Shown: positions 37,101 through 50,055 of the stretch, piece by piece
How the letters are laid out: every line of letters begins with the position of its first letter
Position numbering within the stretch: position 1 is the first letter of the stretch
Origin: Straminergon stramineum
Lineage: Eukaryota; Streptophyta; Bryopsida; Hypnales; Calliergonaceae
Length of the DNA: 64,000 nt
Direction of reading: 5' to 3'
NCBI GenBank assembly: GCA_963920665.1
Contig: OY987266.1
Span: 3,787,001-3,851,000 of the forward strand
Made by a program: the position numbers and the translations under genes
The notes under the pieces: generated by a model
What the model was told of the DNA's origin: nothing
What the model saw: only the letters and a program-made list of their open reading frames with translations
Database searches by the model: none

Positions 37101-38081
37101 AAGAGATTTTGTTACAATGAAGAAGGTCTTCAAGGCAAGATGATTGTGTTTGTAGTATGTAAAACTGAAACTTTACTATAACAATAAATAGATAATTTGA
37201 AAATATTAATTTTGATGAACTAACAAATTTTTTTACGAGAATTAGTCCAAAGTTATAATATTCATATATTGGTCCACCGTAGTTTTAGAAATGATTTGTG
37301 CCATACTTTTGTACAAAATGACCCATAGGAAAATTATATCAAATTTTCAAAATGGGGATGTTTATGCATGTAGTTTTATAGACTTCAAACCTAATTTTAG
37401 TAATGAAAAGCATTAAATTACAATGTATTTGTTATTCAAAACTTTAAAATGAAAAATTGACCAATTTGGGGGATTTATGAGGAGCAAAGCTTCTATAGAT
37501 GTCATAATACATGGTATAAGGTAGAATAGCCCATTGTTGTTAGAAGATCTAATAGTGGACACTTAGGGAATGACCCCAATATGGGGGTTTCAACCCTCAT
37601 CATGAGTTTTATTAGTAAATGAGATTTAAATCACAATCAATGTCTTAATTGACATGAATGGAGTGATTAGGAACTTCATTAGGAACTTCTAACTTTTTAG
37701 TGGAATTTCATTGTAGGAAGTGATTTTTTTAGTCCTTCTACGTTAGAAATTATTGTGACTACTTTAGGTGTGTAAGATGAGTATTATGGATACAAATTAT
37801 GTTGGTTATGGGGTAGTCTATAGACTGTTTTGGGCCATGATAGGTTGAGCACTTCAAAAATTCAGAGCAGATTCATACTTTGTCAAAAAATATATAATTT
37901 CAAATGCTCTTGCTATTTCTCACATGTATATTTATGTGGAAAAAAATTAAAGAATTGCAGCAATGGCATGAATACAAACTCCTAATTCTGACCACAATGG
38001 GTTGTTTTACTTTACCACTTAGATTCTATATCTAATATTGGTTGTAGATGCAATAAAAAAAGGACTATAGAACTGGTTTAA
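34194..38081. other. AT-rich gene-poor spacer
   Basis: No gene recognised. The open frame at 35716-35988 is AT-rich and featureless. Text near 37790-37900 resembles 59880-59990 (shared 'AGTCTATAG..TGGTTTTG' or 'CTGTTTTGG' and 'CACTTCAAAAATTCA' blocks), suggesting a dispersed repeat. Confidence 0.4.
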
Positions 38082-38280
38082 GGTAAGAGCACCCAATGGT
38101 GTCCCTTTCTACGTTAGGAATTCATTCTAGAACATAAATGTAGCTAGACCATAGACCTCTTACCATGTTAGGTCCAAAAAATAAGCTCTCTATTGTCTAC
38201 TTACATTTACAACCTGAAATGATTATGCTCTGTAGAGTTTGATGCCATTGGGTACAGGGATGTCATTAGGTGCTCTTACC
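38082..38280. mobile_element. Short TIR element flanked by TTAA (199 bp)
   Basis: The left end GGTAAGAGCACCCAATGGTG and the inverted right end GGTAAGAGCACCTAATGACA are terminal inverted repeats. TTAA occurs immediately outside both ends (38078-38081 and 38281-38284). TTAA duplication is the piggyBac signature; alternatively the true ends are GAGCACC with TAA/TTA flanks of a Harbinger type. There is no coding capacity. Confidence 0.6.
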
Positions 38281-38284
38281 TTAA

Positions 38285-40583
38285 AGTTTTGATCCTCTTT
38301 CCTCAACTATTAAGGTTGAAGTACAATAATTTCAAAATCTTTCATCAATATACTAAATCTATTTAAAATATTGATATGCTTTTGGAGTTAGTAAAGAATG
38401 AAGCCTCTCTAATACAAGTAACATAAGTCCTAGGCGGCAAAAAAAATTGCTTTACTCATTGATCTTTCTTCAGATATTGTTAACAACCATAGTTGAAGTA
38501 GCTAAAATAAGAAAGATAAATTACCTTGTCTTTTGATATCTATGGTTTAGTATTTAGGAATAGCTTCAAAAGTATGCAAAGCTTACAAAGAAAGTTGTTG
38601 TGGAAGTTTGAAACAAGAGAGTGTCCGTATAGTAGGGGTGAAAGCATCCAATGTTGCAATTTTGGACTCATGTTCTTTTGAGCTAGTTTGTGAATGACAT
38701 TGTAGATTTTTCTTTTGTTCAATTTGATATAATTTTTTCTACAATCTGATGTAAACTTGATTCCAATGATATAAAATATGGCCTCATCATAATTATATTT
38801 TTTATAATATGATTAATTGAATTGACCCTTTTTCACTTGGAATCTTCTATCATTTAGGGAGTAAATGACCACTACTTCTCACTTGAAATTGCCACAAGTT
38901 TTTAAAAGTAACCAATGAAGATTGATAAAATTGTTTTAGGCAACAAATAGGAGGTAAATATTTTGCCAAAAGAGACCAATAGGATATCTATTTAAAGAAA
39001 GTCTAATGTCATAAGTAGGTACCCTATATTTTCAACATTGAAAATTAAAGAATATTATTTAATAATAAAAAATTATGAAATGAATTGGGTTGTATTTCTT
39101 TTGAGTCCATTTTTTATCTTATAAAAATGAATTTGATATATCAACATGAAGATAGTGGGTTGAAAAGAAGTGAAGTCCTTGGGTGCTCATGCCTTCAATG
39201 GCTCATAATTTATAGTCTAAGTTTAGCTACCATTTATCTAGCAACATGGCTTGATATATAACCTCTATGTTTGTAACAAATTTATCTACATCAACAATAT
39301 TCTCCCCCAAATTGATTTCATATGTAGTGCTTCTTCATTCATTTGATTTTACCCCTTGACCCCTAAATTCTCTGAAATTCAAGTTCTCCAAAATTATTGT
39401 TTAGGATTATGAACAAATTGCTTCAAGACTATATTTTGTTCAAATTACATCTCATTCATCTCAAATGATGCATGCACATGTAGAAGACAACCTTTCATTA
39501 CAACCAATTCAATAAAATCAACTTAAATATGAAGAAAAATGTGCAATGAAGTAAATAAAATCCAATAGTTGAGAGAGTCTAGTAAGAAGAAGATTATAGA
39601 TTTGGAGCTTTTGATGCAAAATGAATTATGGCTTGAGAAGATTCTAAAAGAAGGATCTATCTTCATTTTTTTTTTGCAAGTTTTCACTTTCTTCCCATCT
39701 TTGTGTGAAGTGAATTTGAACTTTGCACAAAAATCATGAAGCATCAATTTACCAAGCTAGTCATATCGTTGAGGAAAAGACAAAAATTGTTTTTTTTCAC
39801 CCTACTTGAATGTACTTCATCCATATCATTTAGTTCCCGCAATAAGATCTTGAAATTGTTCCCCATCCATCCATTCCATGCCAACTCTCTTACAAGTTAA
39901 ACTAATAAATTACATACCACATTACTTACTTTCCCAATATCAACGAGAAAACATACTATTTAGGAAATTTTTAACAATGTTAATAATCCGAACCCCCCCC
40001 CCCTTTTCTTTCTCAATGGATCCATTTGCGCTCTACTTGGATGAACAGACCCCCATTTGGATGAACCCCGTCGTTTTCGTAGCTGTGCTTCATCCCCCCA
40101 GTCGGAAGATCGCTTTCTGGCCCAGCCCAGCAAAACCCCGGTAACTTAACTGAAGTTAACTTAAACCCCAGGTAGGCAGGCAGTCCTTGTGGAAGGCGTG
40201 AAGACCCAGGTGGCCTTCAGACCAAGAGAAGGGAAGATTTGGGTGGAAAGTCGTTGGCTTCCCCCAGCGCCACAGCAGCAGCTCCCCAAGAGTTCCGTCA
40301 TTCTGCAGGCGCCTGCCTAAGACAAAGGACTGCTGCCTGCTCGGCTTTGCTTGGCAGTACAACTCCCCAGTGTGACCAAATCGGAGAAACCAGCAGAACA
40401 CGTCTTTCACAAGCTTATGAGCACCATCTCCTTTAACAACAAATTCGCAGTATACAACGAAGCTCTTACAACAACAACAGCAACGCACAAGTCGCGCACG
40501 CCAGGGACGTTTGTTTGAAGCTTCCCCATTCAACCCACCTCGTACTGTGTTTGCAGATCCGCTCCCTCTCGTTTAGCCAAGCC
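38285..40583. other. Spacer grading into the promoter region of the NhaD antiporter
   Basis: AT-rich until about 40.0 kb, where a run of 11 C (39993-40003) is followed by an abrupt rise in GC that continues into the antiporter gene. The segment 40010-40583 is taken as promoter and 5' UTR. A TGTGTTTGCAG near 40545-40556 could be a 5' UTR splice acceptor. The minus-strand open frame at 40156-40533 is antisense to this region and unsupported. Confidence 0.45.
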
Positions 40584-41693
40584 ATGGCGGCTACTTTGGC
40601 TGCCATGGCTTCTTCTGCACCTCTGTTTCTGTCTTCTGCTTCTGCTTCGGCTGCTTCTGCTTCGGCTGCTTCGGCGCCGTTGCTTGGTCCGGGATACAAG
40701 CTCCCACTGCCTGCTTTGCGATGTCGCCTTCCGCTTCGACCCGTGACAGCCCCTCGTCGCCGTTTCGCCTCCATTCGCACTTCTGCTGCGGACGATGGTG
40801 GGGTGGAGCCCGCTCCCAAGGTCGCGTCTCGACTCTGTCTCTCAAGGATTCTCGAATTGCGATTTCTGTATTTTTGTTTTTTGAAGAGGAGGCGTCAATG
40901 TGGGTGTAAGTTCTTGTGGGGAGTGTTTTGGAGGGCGGGGAAGTAATTGGGGAATGGTTTCGGGGTGGATGGGATTGGGATTCAGACCTATTCGGTGTCG
41001 GAGGAATTGGTGGAGGTGTACTCCATCTCCGACGACGATGATGAGAGCTCGCCAGCTGGAACGTGCGATCCGTTGTGTTCCGTCGATGAGATGAGTTCCG
41101 AGGATTTCGAAGCGAATTATAAACCTAATTCGGATGTCATCAAAGCGGTGTCAATTGGTGCGCTCGCACTCGGGGTGACGGCCATTATCCAGCATTCATG
41201 GGTGGCTGAAAATCAGGCAAGTGAATTGTAGTTTCTCTAGGGTTTTAGACGATTGAAGGTTTTAGAGGATTAAAGGTTTGATGTTTTGAAAGTTTGAAAC
41301 ATGGAAGTAGCTGATTCTGTTGTTTTGGGATGTTCAGAACCTGGCGATGTCCGGGGTGTTTGCGGCGGGATACTTGGGGATTGTCTTTGAGGAGTTTTTA
41401 GCATTCAACAAGAGTGGAGTCGGACTCTTAATGGCCGGGATTCTGTGGGTGATTCGGAGCATCGGGGTACTACTCTCTCAACTGGGATGTTTTTGCAGAA
41501 TCGTCCTCATATTTTCTAGTAATCTAGAAAATCTTGCGGGCGTTTGAATTGGCGGGGGAGACGTTAGAAACGACCTTGAATGTCGTTACAATTGGCAGGT
41601 TTAGGTTTCTGGTAGCAATTGCTTTAGATGGCGACTCATGTGGCAGGGTTTTCGAGAGTACCTCTGGGTTTCTACTAGTGCATGGAATGAGCA

Positions 41694-41746
<53 letters not shown>

Positions 41747-44700
41747 CTTTTTATAGGTTTCAAAAGTGGTTGAAATGGGACAAGGGTATGGCTGCAAGTC
41801 TAGTCGGTTTGTATTAAATCACTTGTTGAATCTGAATGTTGATTTCCAGGGCCGTGTGGATGAAACGTGAGGGTTTCATGTATATGTAGCCGGTTTTTAG
41901 TGATTCAGTAGGGGAAAACCTTCCAGAGGAATTCTTGAAAACCGAACTGCATTAAATCCTGCCAACTCTAGTGCACTTAAGGCAGTTTCAAGCGTAAACC
42001 TTGCCAATTGTAACGCGTCTAGGTTTTCCAGAATACCTCTCAGGGGTAGGTTTTCTACTAGTGATTGAGTTGGCAGACAAAGTAGCTGGAAGGAAGTTAG
42101 ACCGGGTTAAACATGATTAGAGGATTTAGGCTTTGCCCTATTAACCGAATTTTGGCTCTTGGGCTGTCACTGATGTGATGTTGCTTAGTCGACATTTTCT
42201 TCTCATGAAGGTGCTGTTCAAAGCACTTTGAAACCTAAATACGTGTGATTTTAATGACAGGCTCCTTCTACGGATATAGCAGCAGCTCAGCTGACAGAGT
42301 CGTGTACTGAAGTGTCTGAAATTGTCTTCTTCCTACTGGGTGCCATGACCATTGTGGAGATCATAGACGCACATCAAGGATTCAAGATTGTCACTGATTC
42401 CATAACGACACGAAAACCGCGCCTTCTTCTTTGGGTGGTAGGTGGCCTTATCTGTTTAATCAGTATGCAGTTCGTACTGTATGCCATAAGTTTATGTATT
42501 CCTTGCGAAATTTGGAAAATTTTCTTGTGGGACAATTTCTGTACAATTGGATATGATAATATACAATTTTTGTGACTAAATGTATTTTGGTTATGAATTG
42601 TTTGGTTGTAAAAACAAATAGTTCTAGCAAATGTATTTCTTAGGGCGGTCTAAGTTTGCGAAATTTTTGATACCGTAATTACCTCATGAGATCACACTTT
42701 TTGCCATTGAGTTAGTATAATGTCTTGTAGATATTAACTCTAGGCACCCTTGAATAAAAGCAAACAATTGATGTACAGGGAAAGCCTTTATAATTGTAAG
42801 TATATTCGCAAGGTTGACTTTAGATTTTCAATGGTACCCTAAAATTCCCAAATTTTAACGTTGATATCGTAAACATTAGAACTTATTCCCCAACTCTCAA
42901 AATCAGATTTTTTGTGATAACAATGTTTCATTTTTCTTGAAAATGTTTGTCAGCGTACAACGACTTGTGGCACGCAACTTTTCCCTAAATGCATCTGTTT
43001 CTAATCAAAATTGCTGTTTCTGGACTTGATATTCACAACGGATTATCTGATTTTGAACAGGTTGGTGGGATTACCTTCTTCCTCAGTTCAGTGTTGGATA
43101 ATCTGACCTCTACCATCGTGATGGTGTCACTGCTGCGCAAGTTGGTAAAAGATCCTGAGCAACGCAGGTATACAACTGTGTTTGAATGCTTGGTGGCAGC
43201 CCTTGCTGTATTTTCCTCTTGTCTACTAGACCTTTAAGAGATTCATTGTAAGAAGAAATAAGGTAGTGTTGATTGAAAAAAGAGTATCATGTTTTACAAC
43301 TATCTACTGTGTTATTTCTCGTGTTAGTTGATTTCCTTGTATGAAATTGAAAAATTACCGCACTCTAAATGTAGAACAGTTCTTTAGGGGTTAAAACGTG
43401 CCATATTTTCAAGAGTTGACTTATTCACGGATGGGGGATGGGTTCATTAGATTTCTAGGAGCGGTGGTGGTGATCGCAGCCAATGCTGGTGGTGCGTGGA
43501 CACCCATAGGGGATGTCACTACTACCATGCTTTGGATTCATGGCCATATCTCTTCAATTCGGACTCTGCAGGTACGCGCATCGGATGCTCTAATAATGAC
43601 CTTCAGCCATTGTCTCTGAAAATGGTGTTACAATTGGCAGGGTTTACATTACAAACTGCATGAAATGGCGTTACAACTGACAGGGTTTAACGTGGCTAGG
43701 TAATCTAGAACACGTCTGGGGAGGGGGATATTCTACTAGTGATGGCTTGGTTGAAGACTTACAGAAGCTGTCCATGGGTTGCAGGACCTCTTTATTCCCT
43801 CAGCAATTTCACTCATTGTTCCGCTTGCTTTGATGTCTCTGAACAGGTAATTCTTTCATTGTTCCTTCATCTGATGTGGAAACCTTTCGTCATCAACGGT
43901 GAAAGGTGGAGCTTAATATATATTTTTATCTCTGTGCAGCGCATCAGAGGGTAACCAACAGGATACTTCACCAGCATTGGCATCAGAGCAGATGGCTCCG
44001 AGAGGGCAGCTTGTGTTTTTTGTCGGAATTGGAGCTCTCTTGTTTGTGCCAGTCTTCAAGTCCGTGTCTGGTCTGCCTCCCTTTCTCGGGATGCTTCTAG
44101 GTTTAGGGACATTGTGGCTCCTCACTGATGCTATCCACTACGGTGAAACCGATCGACAGCGCTTGAAAGTACCCCAAGCTCTTTCGCGAATTGACACTCA
44201 AGGTGTCCTGTTCTTCCTCGGGATCCTTCTTTCTGTTGGAAGGTGCGTAAAACACTGCTTTCGTCTCTTCATAAATCTTGTCCCGTTTTATGCTTTGGGA
44301 AGCAAGGTAGAGATCATTATATGGGTCACTTAGCATTCTGTAGGAGTGTGATTTTGACGAGATCACTCTAGAGACACCTGTGGAGATCACGATCACAAAT
44401 TTTTATAACGATCACGTTCATGATATTCTTATGCAATCTCAGTGTCGGATGTTGTTGACCAGTATCAAAGGGACAGTGGACAACCCTATTTCCATTCAAA
44501 GGTCAATGGCCTTAGACATATAGCCCAGTCATGCTTACACCCAACTTGCTAATTGCAAGCCAAACACGTATAGTAGCGGTTAGTGTAGTAGCGGATTTCG
44601 TATTCACTAGTTTGTGAAGCGACTTGTGCCATAGGGAGAGTTATCATTTTGACGACATTTGGTATACATTGGGCAGCTTGCAATCGGGGGGAATACTGCA

Positions 44701-45729
44701 GGATCTGGCTCAATATTTGAATGATCACATTCCAAGCGTGGAGCTTATAGCGGGCACCATCGGGCTAGCCTCAGCTCTGATTGATAATGTACCTTTGGTG
44801 GCTGCGACCATGGGCATGTACACCACCGAGCAGTTCCCCGTGGATTCCGAGCTCTGGCAGCTCATAGCGTATTGTGCTGGCACTGGTGGCTCTATTCTTA
44901 TCATTGGCTCTGCTGCTGGAGTCGCCTATATGGGCATGGAAAAGGCTGACTTCTTTTGGTACCTGAAAAAGGTGAGTATCTGCATTTGTCTTCATTTTCA
45001 CACATGACTTTCTGCCACTTTAGAATGCACAGTTTGAGAAAACAAGAAATCCTACACCTTGATTTGTGCAAAACCCTTTTCTTAATCGCGTTACTTTGCG
45101 TTGTTCAATGTCAGCTTTACATTACACCAAAGCTTGGAACCGCTGTGGGTTCATAATTATTTGGCCATTATTATAATGTGGTTTGCTAAATTTTCCACAT
45201 ATGTCGATATTTTTGTATCGGAAACCAACTTCTTCGTAATTAGTAACACCCATGATAATTACAATTTTGGGGGTAATCCAAGAGGTGGTGCTTAATTGGC
45301 TCGTATGTGGCATGCTCGAAGTATTTGAGATAATGAGGTTGAAGCTACTTCTTTCAGGGGGATTGGACACTTGCTATCTTAAATGCGCTTTAAATGAATT
45401 GGATTATTTTAAGCTTGTTATCTCACTCCTCGTTGCACTTGATGTTCGATCAATTTTTATTCTCGTTGCTGCAATCTGAAGTGGCTTTCTTTGGAAATCA
45501 GTGGACAGGAGTTAGTAATTTGAAGTCTAATTTCAACCTATTGTTTAGGATTCCTACACTCCTGTAGTGGTAATAATCAAGAATCGTTTGATGGCAGGTG
45601 AGTGGATACGCATTGGCTGGATATGTTGCAGGCATGGGTGCCTACATTGCAGCGCTACATTTGAATGGCTCAATCCCTGGATACATTGCAGGCGTAGTGC
45701 CTCATCTCCCAGCTCTTCCAGGAATGTAA
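40584..45729 (+). CDS. NHD1: Plastid NhaD-type Na+/H+ antiporter
   Basis: Exchanges Na+ for H+, in plants at the chloroplast envelope. Ten exons: 40584-40820, 40986-41216, 41338-41466, 42261-42437, 43061-43167, 43451-43571, 43785-43846, 43940-44242, 44677-44971, 45598-45729. They join in frame to 597 aa, against about 576 for Arabidopsis NHD1. Residues 1 to about 70 form a Ser/Ala/Arg-rich transit peptide with a repeated ASASAAS motif. The membrane domain follows with family landmarks: LAMSGVFAAGYLGIVFEE, EIVFFLLGAMTIVEI, FFLSSVLDNLTSTIVMVS, NAGGAWTPIGDVTTTMLW, ASEQMAPRGQLVF, VPQALSRIDTQGVLFFLGIL, LIDNVPLVAATMGMY and GTGGSILIIGSAAGVA. The conserved DNLTS and IDNVP segments are intact. Intron 2 appears to use a GC donor (CAG|GCAAGT). 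Introns 3 and 6 hold copies of a foldback repeat, and intron 3 also an (AT)n tract. Confidence 0.95.
41585..41680. repeat. Intronic CACTA-like repeat, copy 1
   Basis: Lies in antiporter intron 3. It begins with GTTACAATTGGCAGG and ends GGTTTCTACTAGTG. A block GGTTTTCGAGAGTACCTCTG matches copies 2 and 3 loosely. The terminal TTTCTACTAGTG is the complement of CACTAGTAGAAA, a CACTA-type end. Confidence 0.55.
41697..41742. repeat. (AT)n microsatellite in antiporter intron 3
   Basis: About 23 uninterrupted AT units. It begins 17 bp after the end of repeat copy 1. Confidence 0.97.
41905..42063. repeat. Intronic CACTA-like foldback repeat, copy 2
   Basis: Also in intron 3. The left arm CAGTAGGGGAAAACC...GAGGAATTCTTGAAAACC pairs with the right arm GGTTTTCCAGAATACCTC...GGTAGGTTTTCTACTAGTG. 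The interior carries GCCAATTGTAAC, the complement of the GTTACAATTGGC found in copies 1 and 3, so this copy is partly inverted relative to them. Confidence 0.55.
43627..43741. repeat. Intronic CACTA-like repeat, copy 3
   Basis: Lies in antiporter intron 6. It starts GTTACAATTGGCAGGGTTTA, contains a second internal GTTACAACTGACAGGGTTTA, and ends AACACGTCTGGGGAG...ATATTCTACTAGTG. Confidence 0.55.
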
Positions 45730-48254
45730 TGTGTAAGATTCTGACTTGCAAGCCTCTTGGTTTAAGTTAGATTAGGTAGTTAAGATTAAGCAGTCTGCAA
45801 GAGGCCCCTTTCCATGCTGAGGTAGATGTAGGGCGCCTGTCCTGTAATAGGCAACGGAAAGACATAATTTGCTAGCATTAGGGAAAACTGATATTCCATT
45901 TTAGCATTTTGTGTGGACATGGCCACACATCTGGAGTCCATTGATGTTGAGAGGTCTTCCCACTCTTGCAGTGGTCGCCGAAGTTCTGCAATTCCCTGCT
46001 TACTCCGATGAGAGAATTTGAAGCCCCTGTACGAGATGTATCTGAAAATTTGAATTCTATCAATTCTTACTAATCACGTACTTTTATCTTTTGCCTCTGT
46101 TGCACGAAAGTACTCTACGTTAGTCGTTTTTTTTACATTTATGATTTCAAACTGATAACACCTAAATTTCCTCTTGCCATGTGGCATGTTGTCAACGACT
46201 AAAATCTTATATGGTACATGAAAAATAACTATCTTGTCATCTACGCATGCGGTAACATCATGAAAAGCTGCTGGAATGGGTTTCAAAGTTGGATTCTTTT
46301 CGTTGGGAACAAGTTAGATGGAGAATCTTTTCAGGGTATAGTGTTGGTCGGTAGTTCAGTACTTTTGCTTGGAAGAGAAATCAATTTTCCATTTCCTTTG
46401 CTTCAAAATACTCAGTTGTGGAGGTTGGATAGCACCATGAATAAGGAGCTCCACTATGAGAGGCGCTATCTTTTCGTAGTGCAACTACAAAGCCAGGAGA
46501 AGCTCTGTAGGAGCAGCACTAGTTTCATTGTGTAGTTGCACTTTAGATGTAGTTTATTTAATGGTTTTGCTGCAATAATCATGTAACTCATTTCATGCTA
46601 GGGACTGTCTTTTGAGTAGCAACCAACATTTTTTGTAAGCCTATTCTTAAAAACAGACCTTACTTCATTGCAGCTGTAGCTTGTGTTGATGTCTAACAGA
46701 CAACAAATTGTGATTGTTATCATACTTGAATGTTTGAATGACTGAAAAAACAGTAAATTTTTCCCCGGTAGTTTTTTGGAGAATACATTGCAAAGAAATT
46801 AGAGTGAAAATGCAGTCAGATTCGGTGTTGATTGTGAGAACATTGAATCCAATACACTAATTATGTTATGATATGTTTTTGAAGAAATTCAAAATTCAAA
46901 AAGAAAATTTTGGTCTTTTACTATTAGTTGAGGTAGTTTAAATCTTGTTCGAATTGAAATATAATTGCAACTTTCTCTTAGCAGAGCCTTTGAAGTGCAA
47001 TGGTTGTACAATATAATGAGTAATATCAAACTACTTTACCAATCCACTCTAAATGTATTGCAAAATTACACATTTATTGATGTAGATTTGTATCAATTTT
47101 GGTGAGGTATATTATTTTTGGTGATCATATAGTTTTAAAATTAATCAATAATATTAATAATATTATTAATCAATGTCTACTTTCTTATTTCATAGTGACT
47201 TGAATGAAAGTTCAAATCTTTTTGAAATAAAAAAAATATTTATAGAAATGTTATTTAAAAGTATCATACAACTGAGTACATGGATGAAAATGTAACTATG
47301 GATTGATGAATCAAGTATTTCTTGGCCATAAATGAATCAAAGAAGTAAAGTTTCATTTCACATCTTGAAAAGGTAAGTTGTATATGTGATTAAGAATATA
47401 GATTTAAACACTCATAGTCGCGATTGTTCGCGTCTGGATTAGAGAGAAAGGTGGAGAAAAGAGGTAGGGCCACATTTCAAGGCTCCATGAATTTGGCTTG
47501 ATATGCTCATGGAATAGAGGATATGGAAATTGTGAGGTTGGTGTTTCCAAGACTATGATCACCACTTATAATAGTTTTAATTAATAATTATACCTTCAAA
47601 AACTGGAAAATGAATCAATGACATGATTTGTTGGTAAAATGAGTCCTTTCATGATTGCAATTTATTCTTGCACTTCACGTTGCAAAATTTGTATTGAACC
47701 CTTAATTTTTTCAACAACATAAAACCTTTCTTGTGTTCAACACAATCCTTGTAAACATTTCAATTATTAGTGCATCAAAGAATTTGATTCTATTCTTTTT
47801 TTCAAAAATTTCTTCTATCATGTTTTATCCATTTGCAAGTTTTTGAACAATGCATTTGAATGACTTTTTGAGGCAATGTACAAAAATCACTAAATTTTTA
47901 TAATTTGAGATTGAGCTCTATATTTATATCAATTGCATGGAAAATTGAGATGGAATAATTCAATATTAGTCAAATATACATGTATGTATATTTGAAATGT
48001 TAATGTGCCAAAAATTACAAAGCCCATTTTTAATTTCTAAATTCTATCTTATGAGATAGAGATATGAGTGTGTGAAATCATCTCCAATGCATTTGTTTGA
48101 CTTGAGTTTGTGTACTCAAGTCATCTGATGTCATTCCATGATCCTTTTCGACTGAAAAGGAAAACATGGATAAAAGCTTGACACATGATTGTCAATCAAC
48201 GAGTTGTGGCGTAACAATTCTCTCAAAAAAACATTGGACAAGTTGGAGAGGTTT
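45730..48254. other. Spacer between antiporter and F-box gene
   Basis: The first several hundred bases are probably antiporter 3' UTR. The open frame at 46218-46535 has no recognisable domain. Beyond 46.7 kb the sequence is AT-rich with no gene. The F-box reading frame is open upstream from 48189 but has no ATG before 48255. Confidence 0.45.
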
Positions 48255-50055
48255 ATGGCCATGGATGAAAGGCTTTGGAGTGACCTTGGAGAAGAGCTAA
48301 TAGATAGGGTGTTGGCTCGACTTCCCATTGACAGCTTTTTTCGTTTGCGTGTTGTGTGTAAACGATGGAATGCCATCATTTATTCACAAAGTTTTATCTC
48401 AGATTGTTCTCAGGTCTTTATTTTTATTAGTTTATATTTTATCAGTATACATTTTCCTGTGTCATTTCAAAACATGCATTTATAGGTATTACTACAAAAA
48501 TTTTAAGATCAAGATAATTAAAAGTAATGTGCCTTTGTAATGCATTGATTTAAAATTTAAATTGACTATCTTTTAAAAATGATTTGATTGGCTCTTTGAA
48601 TTAATTATAAATTAGATTTTTTTAGATAGAATCACCTCATTCTAATAATTTGATGAAAACTAAAAGCAATATCATACTTTTTCCTCCTAAGCACATTATT
48701 CATGTTCCATATTCATATTGCATATATACCAAAAAGACAATTATGGTACGTTTAATATTCTAAATTGGCATTTTTAATATTAAAATTTCCTATAAATGAA
48801 AATTACAAAATTGACCATCAATTTATTGGTTTTATAATATTATCTTTTGGATTTATTAATGATTTCTTCAAAGAATAATAATGTTAACTTCAAAATCATA
48901 TAACAATTGCAGGTAACCTCATCTTTGGGACATTATTTCATCAAAGCAGATCGACGAGCTGATCGAGTGCTTTTAGGATATAGCCGCGTATTATCAAAAT
49001 GGCATAGGATAGCATTCGATTTCCTTCCTATGCAAATTCAACCAGCTGCATCTGCTGGTGGTTTAGTTTGTTTGGTGGCCGATTATCGACCATTTGCTCT
49101 TTTTGTATGTAACCCAATTACTAAAATCGCAAGACAACTACCACCAAGGATTTGCAAACGTAGACCTAGGATAGTTTGTATGGTTGTAGACAGAGTGACA
49201 CAAGGTAGTTATAAAATTATTGCAGCCGGTGGTTATCGCACAGATGATGACCGTTGGACCACTGAAGTATTCGATTCGGTGACTAGTTCTTGGCATATAT
49301 CAGGAAGTTTATTACAAGAAGAACTTACAAAACGAGCCATATGTTGCAGGTATATATTCTTTATCTACATTTACTTTTACTTAATTGTAGTAGATTCATA
49401 CAAGAAATAAACCCTTTCTTGATAATCCTAGAATTCTTCATTTTCTAATCACTCATTAATTTCTGAATATGATTGCAATAATAGTAATCTTTTTCAAGTC
49501 CTCTAATATTTCTCACATTCATAAATACAACACAGGGGTTCATTGTATTGTTTAACATGTGGTCCAAATAGCGGTTTGTTGGAATATAACATTCAACATG
49601 AAATATGGTCAAGAGTGAAAACTCAACGAATGCCAGGAAATGTAAAATCACGTCAATTATTTGAATGTAAAGGAATGGTTGGAATTGTTGGAAAAGCATC
49701 AAGAAATCAAACTTTAGGGTTGTGCATATGGTTTTTGGATATGAAAACAATGAAGTGGATTGAATATGGAAGAATGCCACCAGATATGTTTGACCGCTTG
49801 TATAAAAAATGGCCTTGTGATAGCATGTATTGTGCTGGCCATGAAGATGTCATTTTTTTTACTCGTTTTTATTCGCCACTTGGATTGATTTATAGCCTTT
49901 CAAAAGGACAATGGGAATGGGTGCCACCTTGTCCATTGCTTCGAGACGGAGCATTGAATGTTCCACGACCAAGGAATTGGTCTGTCTTTCAACATGAATT
50001 GGATGGATTTTCTTTTGAACCCAAATTAGATGCTACTCCTTTTGGCAACAATTAA
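48255..50055 (+). CDS. F-box/kelch-repeat protein (LCR/UFO/At3g61590-like)
   Basis: Probable substrate-recognition subunit of an SCF ubiquitin ligase. Three exons, 48255-48413, 48913-49349 and 49536-50055, join in frame to 371 aa (CTCAG|gtcttt; ttgcag|GTAACC; TGCAG|gtatat; cacag|GGGTTC). The N-terminal F-box is compact: LWSDLGEELIDRVLARLPID then FFRLRVVCKRWNAII, matching the pattern of plant LEAF CURLING RESPONSIVENESS, UFO and At3g61590-type proteins. The remainder has single-strand kelch-like or FBA-like features: GLVCLVADYR, FVCNPITK, TEVFDSVTSSWH, GSLYCLTCGPNSGLLEYN, IWFLDMKTMKWIEYGRMP, and the terminal WEWVPPCP...LDGFSFEPKLDATP typical of this group. The preferred start is ATG 48255; ATG 48261 is two codons on. 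Introns are AT-rich. The target is unknown. Confidence 0.9.

Noticed and set aside
40156..40533. 125-codon minus-strand frame upstream of the antiporter
   Set aside because: It is antisense to the antiporter promoter, has no domain or splice context, and GC-rich DNA favours long chance frames.
41534..41773. Open frame running through the AT microsatellite
   Set aside because: It encodes a tyrosine-isoleucine repeat from the (AT)n tract and lies inside antiporter intron 3.
48189..48254. 22-codon upstream extension of the F-box gene
   Set aside because: The first codon is TTG and an in-frame TGA lies just before it; ATG 48255 is the natural start.
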